A DNA stretch of 12,533 nt from Bacteroidota bacterium (GTDB taxonomy: Bacteria; Bacteroidota; Bacteroidia; Flavobacteriales; Flavobacteriaceae): contig JAEYZX010000100.1 of NCBI GenBank assembly GCA_023427845.1, positions 1-12,533 of the forward strand, in the 5' to 3' direction. Below, one piece after another: positions 5,956-12,533 of this stretch. Position 1 is the stretch's first letter. Each line of letters begins with the position of its first letter. The translations under genes and the position numbers were made by a program. The notes under the pieces were generated by a model. It did no database searches. It saw nothing but the letters and a program-made list of their open reading frames with translations, and was not told the DNA's origin.

Positions 5956-8586
5956 TTATTTTAGGGAAGCAAGGCTTTGTTCGATCGTTTCAATTTTCGC
6001 CAAAGCATCGGCTTCTTTTTTGCGTTCCATTTCAAGCACTTTCTCCGGTGCTCCCGATACAAAACGCTCATTTGCGAGTTTTGCCTGCACCGATTTCAGG
6101 AAGCCTTTTGTGTAATTGAGTTCTTCGGAAAGTTTTGCGAGTTCCTCCTCAACATTAACAGCACCCGAAACAGGGATGAAATATTCGTTTGAATTTACGC
6201 GGAACGACAACGCACCGTCGACTTTATCGGCAACATACTCAAACGTACTTATGTTTCCGAGCTTTGTGATGACCGCATCAAAGTAGGTAGAGGTATTTTC
6301 GCGGTTGATCGCTTTAAGCTCTATTGAATCACGGAAAGGAATGTTTTTTTCCTTTCGGATTGTACGGATAGCGGAAATTACCGACGATGAATTTTCAAAA
6401 TAATCGATAAGATTCTGGTCGAATGCTTTGGTTTCGGGCCAGTTGGAGATTATCAATGCTTCTTTATCTGTACGCTCCGCTATATGCTGCCAAATTTCCT
6501 CGGTAAGGAATGGCATGAACGGATGCAGCAGTTTAAGGTTGCTTTCGAGCATTTCGATTGTTTTGTCGAATGTTGCGCGGTCTATTGGCTGTTGGTAAGC
6601 AGGCTTGATCATTTCGAGAAACCACGAACAGAAATCGTCCCAAACCAATTTGTAGATTGCCATCAGTGCGTCCGAAATGCGGTATTTCTCAAAGTGATCT
6701 TCAATTTCGGCCAGGGTTTTCTGCAGTTTAGCTTCATACCATTCGATAGCGATGCGCGATGAATCGGGTTGCGGAATGTTGGCTACCTCCCACCCTTTTA
6801 CAAGCCGGAATGCATTCCATATTTTGTGTGAAAATGCGCGGCCCTGGCTGCAAAGTTCCTCGTCGAACATAATATCGTTCCCTGCCGAAGCGCTCAGCAG
6901 CAAACCAACGCGGACACCATCGGCTCCAAATTGGTCAATCAATCCGAGTGGATCGGGCGAATTTCCGAGTGATTTTGACATTTTGCGGCGTTGTTTATCG
7001 CGCACAAGCCCGGTCAGATAAACATTTGTAAACGGTTTGGTGCCTGTATATTCATATCCTGCGATTATCATCCGGGCAACCCAGAAAAACAGGATGTCCG
7101 GGCCGGTAACCAAATCGTTTGTCGGATAATAATATTTAAAGTCTTTGTTTTCGGGATCCATAATTCCGCCGAAGACTGCCATTGGCCATAGCCATGATGA
7201 AAACCACGTATCGAGTGCATCGGAATCCTGGGTTAGATCATCTGCGGTAAGCTGTTGATTACCAGTGCGATGTTTAGCAATATTGACGGCCTCATCAATA
7301 TTTTCAGCAACAACAAAATCTTCTTTATCGTCGCCGTAATAATAGGCCGGGATTTGCTGGCCCCACCAAAGCTGACGTGAAATATTCCAGTCGCGGATGT
7401 TCTCCATCCAATGGCGATAAGTGTTCTCGAATTTCTTTGGATAGAGCTTTACCTCGTCGTCTTCAAGCACCGCTTTGATTGCAGGTTTAACGAGATCTTC
7501 CATTTTTAGGAACCACTGGTCGGATAATCTTGGTTCAATGACGGCTTTGGTCCGTTCAGAAGTGCCGACTTTATTTAAATGCGTTTCAACCTTCGCAAGG
7601 CTTCCGTTTGCTTCGAGTTCCTTTGCGATTTCGTCGCGTACAACAAATCGGTCTTTTCCTGCGTAATGGAGTCCGTGACTGTTGAGCGTCGCATCGTCAT
7701 TGAAAATATCAATGATTTCAAGGTTGTGCTTTTCGCCAAGTGCCTTATCGTTCATGTCGTGCGCAGGTGTCACCTTAAGGCAACCTGTACCGAATTCAAT
7801 ATCGACATATTCATCCTCGATAATCGGAATGACGCGATTGCAGATTGGCACAATCGCTTTTTTGCCCTTTAGGTGCGAATAGCGGTCATCGTTCGGATTG
7901 ATGCAGATGGCAGTATCGCCCAAAATCGTTTCAGGGCGTGTGGTTGCGATGGTCAGATAATCTTCGGAGCCTTCGATTTTATATCTTAGAAAGTACAGTT
8001 TTCCTTGCTGTTCTTCATAAATGACTTCTTCGTCGGAAAGCGTGGTTTTGGCTTCAGGATCCCAGTTCACCATTCGGTAGCCGCGATAAATCAGCCCTTT
8101 GTTGTATAGGTCGACAAATGATTTAATTACTGACGCCGACATATCGGGATCCATAGTGAATTTCGTCCGGTCCCAATCGCATGAAGCGCCAAGTTTTTTT
8201 AGTTGTTCAAGAATGACCCCACCATACTTGTCGGTCCATTCCCAAGCATGTTTTAAAAATTCGTCGCGTGTAAGCTCGTTCTTATTTATTCCTTCGGCCT
8301 TAAGTTTTGCGACCACCTTTGCTTCGGTAGCAATCGACGCGTGGTCGGTTCCCGGAACCCAACAGGCATTAAAGCCTTTTAAACGCGCACGTCGGATCAA
8401 AACATCCTGTATGGTATTGTTGAGCATGTGTCCCATATGAAGCACGCCGGTCACGTTTGGCGGTGGTATTACAATCGTATAAGGCGTACGGTGGTCGGGC
8501 TCCGAATGAAAGTAGTTGTTTTTCATCCAGTAGGCGTACCATTTATCTTCTATTGTCTTGGCGTCAAAATGCGTTGGAATGCTCAT
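5956..8586 (-). CDS. valS: Valyl-tRNA synthetase
   Basis: ValS charges tRNA-Val and edits misactivated threonine. It is a class Ia synthetase, and 876 aa is the normal length for Bacteroidota. Domains in order: the catalytic Rossmann fold with PPPNVTGVLHMGHM (HIGH-type signature HMGH at 50-53); the CP1 editing domain with TTRPET at 215-220 and AHD at 275-277; the second catalytic motif KMSKS at 535-539; the anticodon-binding helical domain with the W-S-x-x-x-W-P-like segment WFSSWLWPMA near 461-470 just before the fold closes; and a C-terminal coiled-coil arm from about 810 to 876 rich in K, E and L. The ATG at 8586 gives the usual short N-terminus. It is a single-gene unit with its own terminator, divergent from the DUF1573 gene. 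Confidence 0.98.
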   Translation of the reverse strand: MSIPTHFDAKTIEDKWYAYWMKNNYFHSEPDHRTPYTIVIPPPNVTGVLHMGHMLNNTIQDVLIRRARLKGFNACWVPGTDHASIATEAKVVAKLKAEGINKNELTRDEFLKHAWEWTDKYGGVILEQLKKLGASCDWDRTKFTMDPDMSASVIKSFVDLYNKGLIYRGYRMVNWDPEAKTTLSDEEVIYEEQQGKLYFLRYKIEGSEDYLTIATTRPETILGDTAICINPNDDRYSHLKGKKAIVPICNRVIPIIEDEYVDIEFGTGCLKVTPAHDMNDKALGEKHNLEIIDIFNDDATLNSHGLHYAGKDRFVVRDEIAKELEANGSLAKVETHLNKVGTSERTKAVIEPRLSDQWFLKMEDLVKPAIKAVLEDDEVKLYPKKFENTYRHWMENIRDWNISRQLWWGQQIPAYYYGDDKEDFVVAENIDEAVNIAKHRTGNQQLTADDLTQDSDALDTWFSSWLWPMAVFGGIMDPENKDFKYYYPTNDLVTGPDILFFWVARMIIAGYEYTGTKPFTNVYLTGLVRDKQRRKMSKSLGNSPDPLGLIDQFGADGVRVGLLLSASAGNDIMFDEELCSQGRAFSHKIWNAFRLVKGWEVANIPQPDSSRIAIEWYEAKLQKTLAEIEDHFEKYRISDALMAIYKLVWDDFCSWFLEMIKPAYQQPIDRATFDKTIEMLESNLKLLHPFMPFLTEEIWQHIAERTDKEALIISNWPETKAFDQNLIDYFENSSSVISAIRTIRKEKNIPFRDSIELKAINRENTSTYFDAVITKLGNISTFEYVADKVDGALSFRVNSNEYFIPVSGAVNVEEELAKLSEELNYTKGFLKSVQAKLANERFVSGAPEKVLEMERKKEADALAKIETIEQSLASLK

Positions 8587-8646
8587 AAATCAAAGTAAAA
8601 TTTAGAAGGCGAAGTTTGGTCTGATTCTTGTAATATCGCCAGCGTA

Positions 8647-8654
8647 CAAAAATA
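8647..8654 (-). promoter_or_regulatory. Candidate -7 box for valS
   Basis: The minus strand reads TATTTTTG, an exact TAnnTTTG match, 60 nt before the valS ATG. This would leave a leader of about 55 nt. No TTTG is evident at the -33 position. I see no T-box-like leader, which would not be expected in this phylum. Confidence 0.35.
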
Positions 8655-8691
8655 GCCAATATGAGCAGGATAAAAAATTAAGATTTAAATA

Positions 8692-8722
8692 TTTGCTCTT
8701 ATTGGAAAAGAATTTAAATTTA
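8692..8722 (+). promoter_or_regulatory. Promoter of the DUF1573 gene
   Basis: TTTG at 8692-8695 is followed after 19 nt by TAAATTTA at 8715-8722. This fits the Bacteroidota pattern TTTG-N17-23-TAnnTTTG, with one mismatch at the last base. The ATG is 20 nt downstream, so the leader would be about 15 nt. It is the best two-part promoter in the window. Confidence 0.55.
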
Positions 8723-8742
8723 CAAACAACATAAACCTAACT

Positions 8743-9177
8743 ATGAAAAAATTAGTACTATTATTTGTTGCATCAGCCCTTAGTGCAACAGCTTTCGCAC
8801 AATCAGGTCCAAAAATCGAATTTATGGCCAAAGACAACACAATCGATTATGGAGTTGTCTACAAAGAGTCGGATAACGGTTTGCGGACATTCGAATTTAA
8901 AAATACCGGCGACGCACCATTGATCATTACAAATGTGCAGTCAACCTGCGGATGTACCGTTCCGTCAAAACCGACAGAACCCATTATGCCGGGCAAGACC
9001 GGAAAGATCGACATCAAATATAATATGGCTCCCGGCCCTATCCGCAAGACAGTGACAGTCGAATCAAATGCAGTTAATTATGAAGGCGGAAGGATTGCGC
9101 TCAAAATAAAAGGAGAAGTTGCAGTCAAGCCGGTGGTCAATCTTCTTGAGAAAAAGAAATCAAGTCCGATGCAATAA
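8743..9177 (+). CDS. Secreted DUF1573 domain protein
   Basis: This 144-aa exported protein has an Sec signal peptide (MKKLVLLFVASALSATAFAQ, cleavage near residue 19 or 20) and a single Ig-like beta domain of the DUF1573 family. Family features are the F-x-F-x-N-TGDAPLIITNV strand region (about 50-65), the STCGCTVP motif at 67-74 with C69 and C71, and the P-I-x-PG-TGKI-I-Y segment (80-93). The function of this common Bacteroidota family is unknown. The fold resembles ASH/MSP-type domains, and the paired cysteines could bind a metal or form a disulfide (inferred). It stands alone, with its own promoter and terminator. Confidence 0.92.
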   Translation: MKKLVLLFVASALSATAFAQSGPKIEFMAKDNTIDYGVVYKESDNGLRTFEFKNTGDAPLIITNVQSTCGCTVPSKPTEPIMPGKTGKIDIKYNMAPGPIRKTVTVESNAVNYEGGRIALKIKGEVAVKPVVNLLEKKKSSPMQ

Positions 9178-9181
9178 TATC

Positions 9182-9208
9182 AAGCCTTTCGAAAGAGAGG
9201 CTTTTTTT
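9182..9208 (+). terminator. Rho-independent terminator of the DUF1573 gene
   Basis: A 9-bp stem (9182-9190 with 9195-9203, including one G-U pair) closes on a GAAA tetraloop and is followed by a run of T residues to 9208. It begins 5 nt after the stop codon. The end of the T run overlaps the stop codon of the convergent protease gene (9207-9209). Confidence 0.87.
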
Positions 9209-10529
9209 ATAAAATACGCTGAAGCTGAAATTTAAAATCCAAAACCTTATTTTCGCGTTCGACCCGTATCTCGATCATTTTTCCTTCCTCTGACTTCAAC
9301 AACGAATTTATCTGTTGAAGCGAATAACGATATGCATTCGTATTATTGATCGATAGCAATATGTCGCCAACCTGAAGACCGGCAAGTTCGGCAGGTGAAC
9401 CCGGACGAATTGCGAAAATACTATAGACGGGCTTTAGCGCAAATTTGTACTTGAAACTTCGGGCCTGATCCGATTTTATGTCGTAGGATGAAACAATTTG
9501 TGATGTACTCAACTGGACCGTCTCCTTCACCCATTGCAAGCCGTCATGGCGTAATTCGATTCCGCTCATATTGTAATTAAACGGATCATCGAAATGCGTT
9601 CCTTTCTTCAGATATAAAAATCCCGTTTTATAGTCGAATACAATTTTAAATCGACGGAGGATTTCCCCGCCCACTGAGCCAACACGGTTATCTACCATTT
9701 TAATATTGCTGATGGAAACCGAGTCCGGAAATGCTGCCAGAAGGTCATCAAACTCAAAATCCTTAATGCGGAACTTCGGAATCCGCGCTCTTTTTCCGTT
9801 GATGTCGCCGCTGAAACCCCGACCCAGAAAATCATCAAAATTCGATTCGGGAAGTGAAATCAAATCAGATTGCTGTCTGAAAATCCATAATGCATCACTG
9901 CTGCCGGTATCAATTAGCAATTTTGCGTTGACAGTATCACGTTGCTGAATGATTTGCGTCATTAAATAAGGCTTTTGCAACTCCAACGAAATTGGAATGG
10001 CAGTGAACTGCCGTTTTATGCGTTTTTGAATTTTTCGCGCATCTTTATAAACGATAATTTTTTTTCGGTCGTAATTTATTTCTACAAAATAATCCTTAAA
10101 AAAGTGATGGCCGATAATTCCGTTTACCGGAATCCCGATGTTCGACGAAAAATTGAAATCCTGCTCAAGAATTATATATATGACGTGATCTTCTGCGAAT
10201 AGCCCGGGAAGTTCGAGCTTATTGTTCGATGACTTAAGACCTTGCACGTAATCTTTATTACCCAAACCCCGCAGTCGGATGGACTGTACGTTCTCGAAAC
10301 TTATGTCATCGGAATCGTCTAAACTGAAAAGGATCGTTTCTTCGATTCCGGAGTCAAGCATGAAATTTAATTTGACACCATTTACGTGAACCGGAATAAA
10401 AATAAGGTTATTGATGAGTTCAAATGGAATTACAGTCTTACTTTTCCCCGATTCAAATTTGAATGAATTTTGGGCAAAGGATGGCAAGACAAAGACAGTT
10501 ATTAAAGATAGCACTGCCAGACATTTCAT
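9207..10529 (-). CDS. Exported two-motif retropepsin-like aspartic protease with C-terminal PDZ domain
   Basis: The chosen start gives 440 aa beginning with a clear signal peptide (MKCLAVLSLITVFVLPSFAQ, cleavage near 19/20). An in-frame ATG at 10613 would bury that signal behind 28 extra residues, so I reject it. Two aspartic protease half-sites are visible. The first is LDSG with D59, followed by the hydrophobic-Gly segment VNGIIGHHFF (about 135-144). The second is LLIDTGSSDALW with D207, followed by VGSVGGEILRRF (about 283-294). This suggests a two-lobed enzyme with both catalytic aspartates in one chain. A PDZ domain spans about 366-438 (IRPGSPAELAGLQVGDILLSIN core). Related proteins are common in Bacteroidota, but substrates are unknown. 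The gene follows the membrane-protein gene by 86 nt. Confidence 0.85.
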   Translation of the reverse strand: MKCLAVLSLITVFVLPSFAQNSFKFESGKSKTVIPFELINNLIFIPVHVNGVKLNFMLDSGIEETILFSLDDSDDISFENVQSIRLRGLGNKDYVQGLKSSNNKLELPGLFAEDHVIYIILEQDFNFSSNIGIPVNGIIGHHFFKDYFVEINYDRKKIIVYKDARKIQKRIKRQFTAIPISLELQKPYLMTQIIQQRDTVNAKLLIDTGSSDALWIFRQQSDLISLPESNFDDFLGRGFSGDINGKRARIPKFRIKDFEFDDLLAAFPDSVSISNIKMVDNRVGSVGGEILRRFKIVFDYKTGFLYLKKGTHFDDPFNYNMSGIELRHDGLQWVKETVQLSTSQIVSSYDIKSDQARSFKYKFALKPVYSIFAIRPGSPAELAGLQVGDILLSINNTNAYRYSLQQINSLLKSEEGKMIEIRVERENKVLDFKFQLQRIL

Positions 10530-10543
10530 AATCAATCTTTTGC

Positions 10544-10551
10544 TAAAGTTA
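10544..10551 (-). promoter_or_regulatory. Possible -7 box for the aspartic protease gene
   Basis: The minus strand reads TAACTTTA, one base off TAnnTTTG, 14 nt before the chosen ATG at 10529. That would place the transcript start very close to the ATG and supports the shorter protein over the one starting at 10613. No -33 element is visible, so this is weak. Confidence 0.3.
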
Positions 10552-10615
10552 AAAAAAACAATCGTCTGGTATAATTGCACTTTAGTTAACAATGGCGTTA
10601 GAAAGGTTGGCACTT

Positions 10616-11125
10616 TTAATATTTGCTTTGACCGAGGTGTTCCAAAACTGCAGTTAGCTCTTCAGGTTTGTTGGTTCCAATTAACAATCTTTTTTTACTT
10701 AGAAGTTCAAGTTGCAATCCTTTATCACCTGAAACGTTATACGCATTTCCATTCCCTGTCAAACTTATTCTCAATCCCCAACCACCATATTCCCTCACCG
10801 GTGAATAGTGACGGACAAAACATTTTGATAAACTATTCCAGGCGTAATATTTAAATTTAAAATGAAAAGGGAAAAAGCGAAAATAAATACCCTCTTGTGT
10901 TATTCTTGTTTCTAATCTACAGTTGAGTAATAACATTGTTGAAATAGCAACCATCAGAATTCCTGCTATCAGGACATTATCAGTCGTTTTATTTTTACCC
11001 CACTGCCCATCAGCTATGAATAGATTTATGCTGAATAAAAAACTTATGTTGACTAAGGCGATAATAAGCAATATCCACCATTGCCTAAATTTCTGATTTT
11101 CGGTAAATAATACTTTTTTATCCAT
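10616..11125 (-). CDS. Small membrane protein with PH-like C-terminal domain, function unknown
   Basis: I cannot name the family of this 169-aa protein. Two transmembrane helices are evident at about 17-37 (WWILLIIALVNISFLFSINL) and 51-68 (VLIAGILMVAISTMLLLN), joined by a short hydrophilic loop. The soluble C-terminal part (about 70-165) looks beta-rich, with alternating aromatic strands and a conserved-looking REYGGWGLR segment (about 111-119). Next comes NAYNVSGDKGLQLEL, then KRLLIGTNKPEEL and a final helix. This pattern of two helices plus a cytoplasmic strand-rich domain resembles bacterial PH-like membrane proteins (inferred). Its base composition is AT-richer than its neighbours. It lies upstream of the protease gene on the same strand and may be cotranscribed with it. 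Confidence 0.75.
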   Translation of the reverse strand: MDKKVLFTENQKFRQWWILLIIALVNISFLFSINLFIADGQWGKNKTTDNVLIAGILMVAISTMLLLNCRLETRITQEGIYFRFFPFHFKFKYYAWNSLSKCFVRHYSPVREYGGWGLRISLTGNGNAYNVSGDKGLQLELLSKKRLLIGTNKPEELTAVLEHLGQSKY

Positions 11126-11173
11126 ATCACGTAATATTTCATCTTAGGTTTGTCAACCATCGGTGCTAACTTA

Positions 11174-11204
11174 TTGATATATCTTCAAAAAAGTCGCAAA
11201 TTTG
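11174..11204 (+). promoter_or_regulatory. Candidate promoter of the aminotransferase gene
   Basis: TTG at 11174-11176 and CAAATTTG at 11197-11204 are separated by 20 nt, a workable -33/-7 arrangement although the -7 box has C instead of T at its first base. The -7 box sits in the perfect palindrome GCAAATTTGC (11196-11205). The ATG at 11223 lies 18 nt downstream. Another exact -7 match, TAGGTTTG at 11145-11152, is an alternative with a longer leader. Confidence 0.35.
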
Positions 11205-11222
11205 CATCTTAAAAAATATATC

Positions 11223-12416
11223 ATGCCAAAAATATCAAACAAAGGCCATCAGATGCCGGAATCTCCAATCCGAAAATTGGTTCCGTATGCTGAAATTGCC
11301 AAGAAAAAAGGAAATAAAGTATATCATTTAAATATAGGACAACCCGATATCAAAACCCCGGAGGCTGCAATGAACTCAATTAAAAATCTTGACATCGAGG
11401 TTTTGGAGTACAGCCATTCTGCAGGTTTTGAAAGCTATAGGACAAAATTGTCGCAGTATTACAAATCTCACGGATTGCCGATTGATGTGGCTGATATCAT
11501 CATAACCACAGGTGGTTCCGAAGCACTTTTGTTCGCGATGGGAAGCACTATGGATCAAGGCGACGAAGTTATAATACCTGAGCCGTTTTATGCGAATTAT
11601 AACGGATTTGCCACCGCTTCAGGTGTAAAGGTCGTTCCGGTAATTTCATCAATCGATACAGGGTTTGCATTACCTCCTATTTCCGAATTCGAAAAACTCA
11701 TCACCTCGCGGACAAAAGCAATCGTCATCTGTAACCCGGGAAATCCAACCGGGTATCTTTATTCTCATGACGAAATTTTACAACTGGCCGACCTGGTAAA
11801 AAAACATGACTTATTTCTGATTGCAGACGAAGTATATCGTGAGTTTACATACGATGGGGCGGTTCATCATTCAGTAATGAATGTTCCCGGTATCGAGGAT
11901 CATGCGATCATGATTGATTCTGTTTCAAAAAGATATAGTATGTGTGGCGCACGTATAGGATGTATTGTCTCGAAAAATAAGGAACTGATGGCAACTGCGA
12001 TGAAATTCGCACAAGCGCGTTTGAGTCCGCCTACTTTTGCACAGATTGCAAGTGAAGCCGCTCTTGATACGCCTCAATCCTATTTTGACGAAGTCATTAC
12101 CGAATATCGTGAACGTCGCAATATTTTAATCAGTGAATTAAAAAAAATAGAAGGAGTAAAAGTGGCAGTGCCAAATGGTGCATTTTACTGTATCGCACAA
12201 TTGCCAGTCGAAAACGCTGATGTATTTGCCCAATGGCTTTTGGAAAGCTTCGACTTAAACGGCGAAACAGTAATGGTGGCGCCTGCCGCCGGTTTTTATT
12301 CGACTCCCGGTGTCGGACTCAATGAAGTACGGATCGCTTACGTTTTAAAAGAAGAAGATCTGGTACGATCGGTCAGGATTCTGGGGGAAGCACTGAAAGT
12401 GTATAAATCAAAGTAA
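11223..12416 (+). CDS. PLP-dependent class I/II aminotransferase (aspartate aminotransferase-like)
   Basis: This 397-aa fold-type I aminotransferase moves an amino group between an amino acid and a 2-oxo acid in the cytoplasm. The main PLP and substrate residues are visible: the GGSEAL phosphate-binding loop (97-102), NPGNPTG (171-177, with N174 near the cofactor), ADEVY (201-205, D202 and Y205), the Schiff-base lysine K236 in DSVSKRYSM, R244 in GARIG, and R370 in NEVRIAY for the substrate carboxylate. The N-terminal LNIGQPDIKTP is typical of aspartate/aromatic aminotransferase-like enzymes, but substrate specificity cannot be read from the sequence. An in-frame TTG at 11202 lies within the putative -7 box, so I chose the ATG at 11223. 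The gene is transcribed alone. Confidence 0.93.
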   Translation: MPKISNKGHQMPESPIRKLVPYAEIAKKKGNKVYHLNIGQPDIKTPEAAMNSIKNLDIEVLEYSHSAGFESYRTKLSQYYKSHGLPIDVADIIITTGGSEALLFAMGSTMDQGDEVIIPEPFYANYNGFATASGVKVVPVISSIDTGFALPPISEFEKLITSRTKAIVICNPGNPTGYLYSHDEILQLADLVKKHDLFLIADEVYREFTYDGAVHHSVMNVPGIEDHAIMIDSVSKRYSMCGARIGCIVSKNKELMATAMKFAQARLSPPTFAQIASEAALDTPQSYFDEVITEYRERRNILISELKKIEGVKVAVPNGAFYCIAQLPVENADVFAQWLLESFDLNGETVMVAPAAGFYSTPGVGLNEVRIAYVLKEEDLVRSVRILGEALKVYKSK

Positions 12417-12428
12417 TTATAATCCAAT

Positions 12429-12459
12429 AAAAAAGGCTTCCAAATGGAAGCCTTTTTTT
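12429..12459 (+). terminator. Bidirectional terminator after the aminotransferase gene
   Basis: A perfect 13-bp stem (12429-12441 with 12446-12458) surrounds the 4-nt loop AAAT. The core GGCTTCC/GGAAGCC is flanked by six A residues on the left and seven T residues on the right, so it is a good intrinsic terminator in both directions. It serves the aminotransferase on the plus strand and the gene ending at 12471 on the minus strand. Confidence 0.9.
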
Positions 12460-12470
12460 ATATAGATAAT

Positions 12471-12533
12471 TTATCGTTTTAATGAGAAATGAGCTTTAAA
12501 TTCCCTGCTTGTCCCGTTGTCGTTGAACATTAC
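12471..12533 (-). CDS. 3' end of an unidentified minus-strand gene
   Basis: The minus strand is open from the window edge to a TAA at 12471-12473. It encodes the C-terminal 20 residues VMFNDNGTSREFKAHFSLKR. The stop lies 12 nt before the bidirectional hairpin, just as expected for a convergent gene. The tail is too short to identify. The alternating aromatic/charged ending could be the last strand of a beta-rich or outer-membrane protein, but that is a guess. Confidence 0.55.
   Translation of the reverse strand, partial: VMFNDNGTSREFKAHFSLKR

Noticed and set aside
10530..10613. 28-residue N-terminal extension of the aspartic protease from the ATG at 10613
   Set aside because: It would place a normal signal peptide in the interior of the protein. 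A possible -7 box also lies within this stretch.
10411..10854. Plus-strand open frame of 147 codons
   Set aside because: It straddles the minus-strand protease start, the intergenic gap and the membrane-protein gene. Those genes have clear domain, signal or membrane features, while this frame has none.
11202..11222. TTG start for the aminotransferase, adding seven residues
   Set aside because: The codon overlaps the putative -7 box, and the family normally begins close to the MPKIS segment at 11223.
1..12533. CRISPR array, tRNA/rRNA genes, insertion sequence, phage or defence genes
   Set aside because: Reading both strands showed no direct-repeat array, no cloverleaf-like region in the gaps, no transposase or integrase motifs, and no toxin-antitoxin or nuclease genes. 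All large open frames are accounted for by the listed genes.

Overview
The window looks like chromosomal core DNA from a member of the Flavobacteriaceae (Bacteroidota), probably Flavobacterium or a close relative. The signs are moderate-to-low GC, AT-rich leaders without Shine-Dalgarno sequences, promoter -7 boxes of the Bacteroidota TAnnTTTG type, many short intergenic terminators, and the gene order birA <- / -> rsfS-ftsH-LUD-cdsA-psd, which I recall from flavobacteria but could not check by search.

Layout. (1) Positions 1-142 hold the 5' end of birA (minus strand), cut by the window edge. (2) Divergent from it, rsfS and ftsH form a short operon (235-2548) covering ribosome silencing and membrane protein quality control. 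A perfect 18-bp hairpin ends it. (3) A -7 box directly after that hairpin starts a tightly packed five-gene operon (2656-5748): a LUD-domain protein, cdsA, psd, an acyl-CoA-binding protein and a lipoprotein superoxide dismutase. Gaps are 1-2 nt, with one 11-nt overlap. Three of these genes belong to phospholipid and acyl-CoA metabolism. (4) A 207-nt convergent gap (5749-5955) contains a GC-variable stretch with several complementary segments, followed by the valS terminator. (5) valS (minus, 5956-8586) diverges from a secreted DUF1573 protein (plus, 8743-9177). (6) The DUF1573 gene converges on a minus-strand pair: a secreted two-motif aspartic protease with a C-terminal PDZ domain (9207-10529), preceded by an AT-rich gene for a small two-helix membrane protein (10616-11125). 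(7) A PLP-dependent aminotransferase (plus, 11223-12416) ends at a strong bidirectional hairpin. On the other side of the hairpin lies the 3' tail of another minus-strand gene (12471-12533).

I see no CRISPR array, phage, transposon, toxin-antitoxin pair, defence island, tRNA or rRNA. Most of the window is ordinary housekeeping. The points most worth a second look are the potentially structured intergenic element at 5751-5925, the lipid operon that ends in a membrane-anchored Mn-type superoxide dismutase, and the bilobal aspartic protease-PDZ protein.
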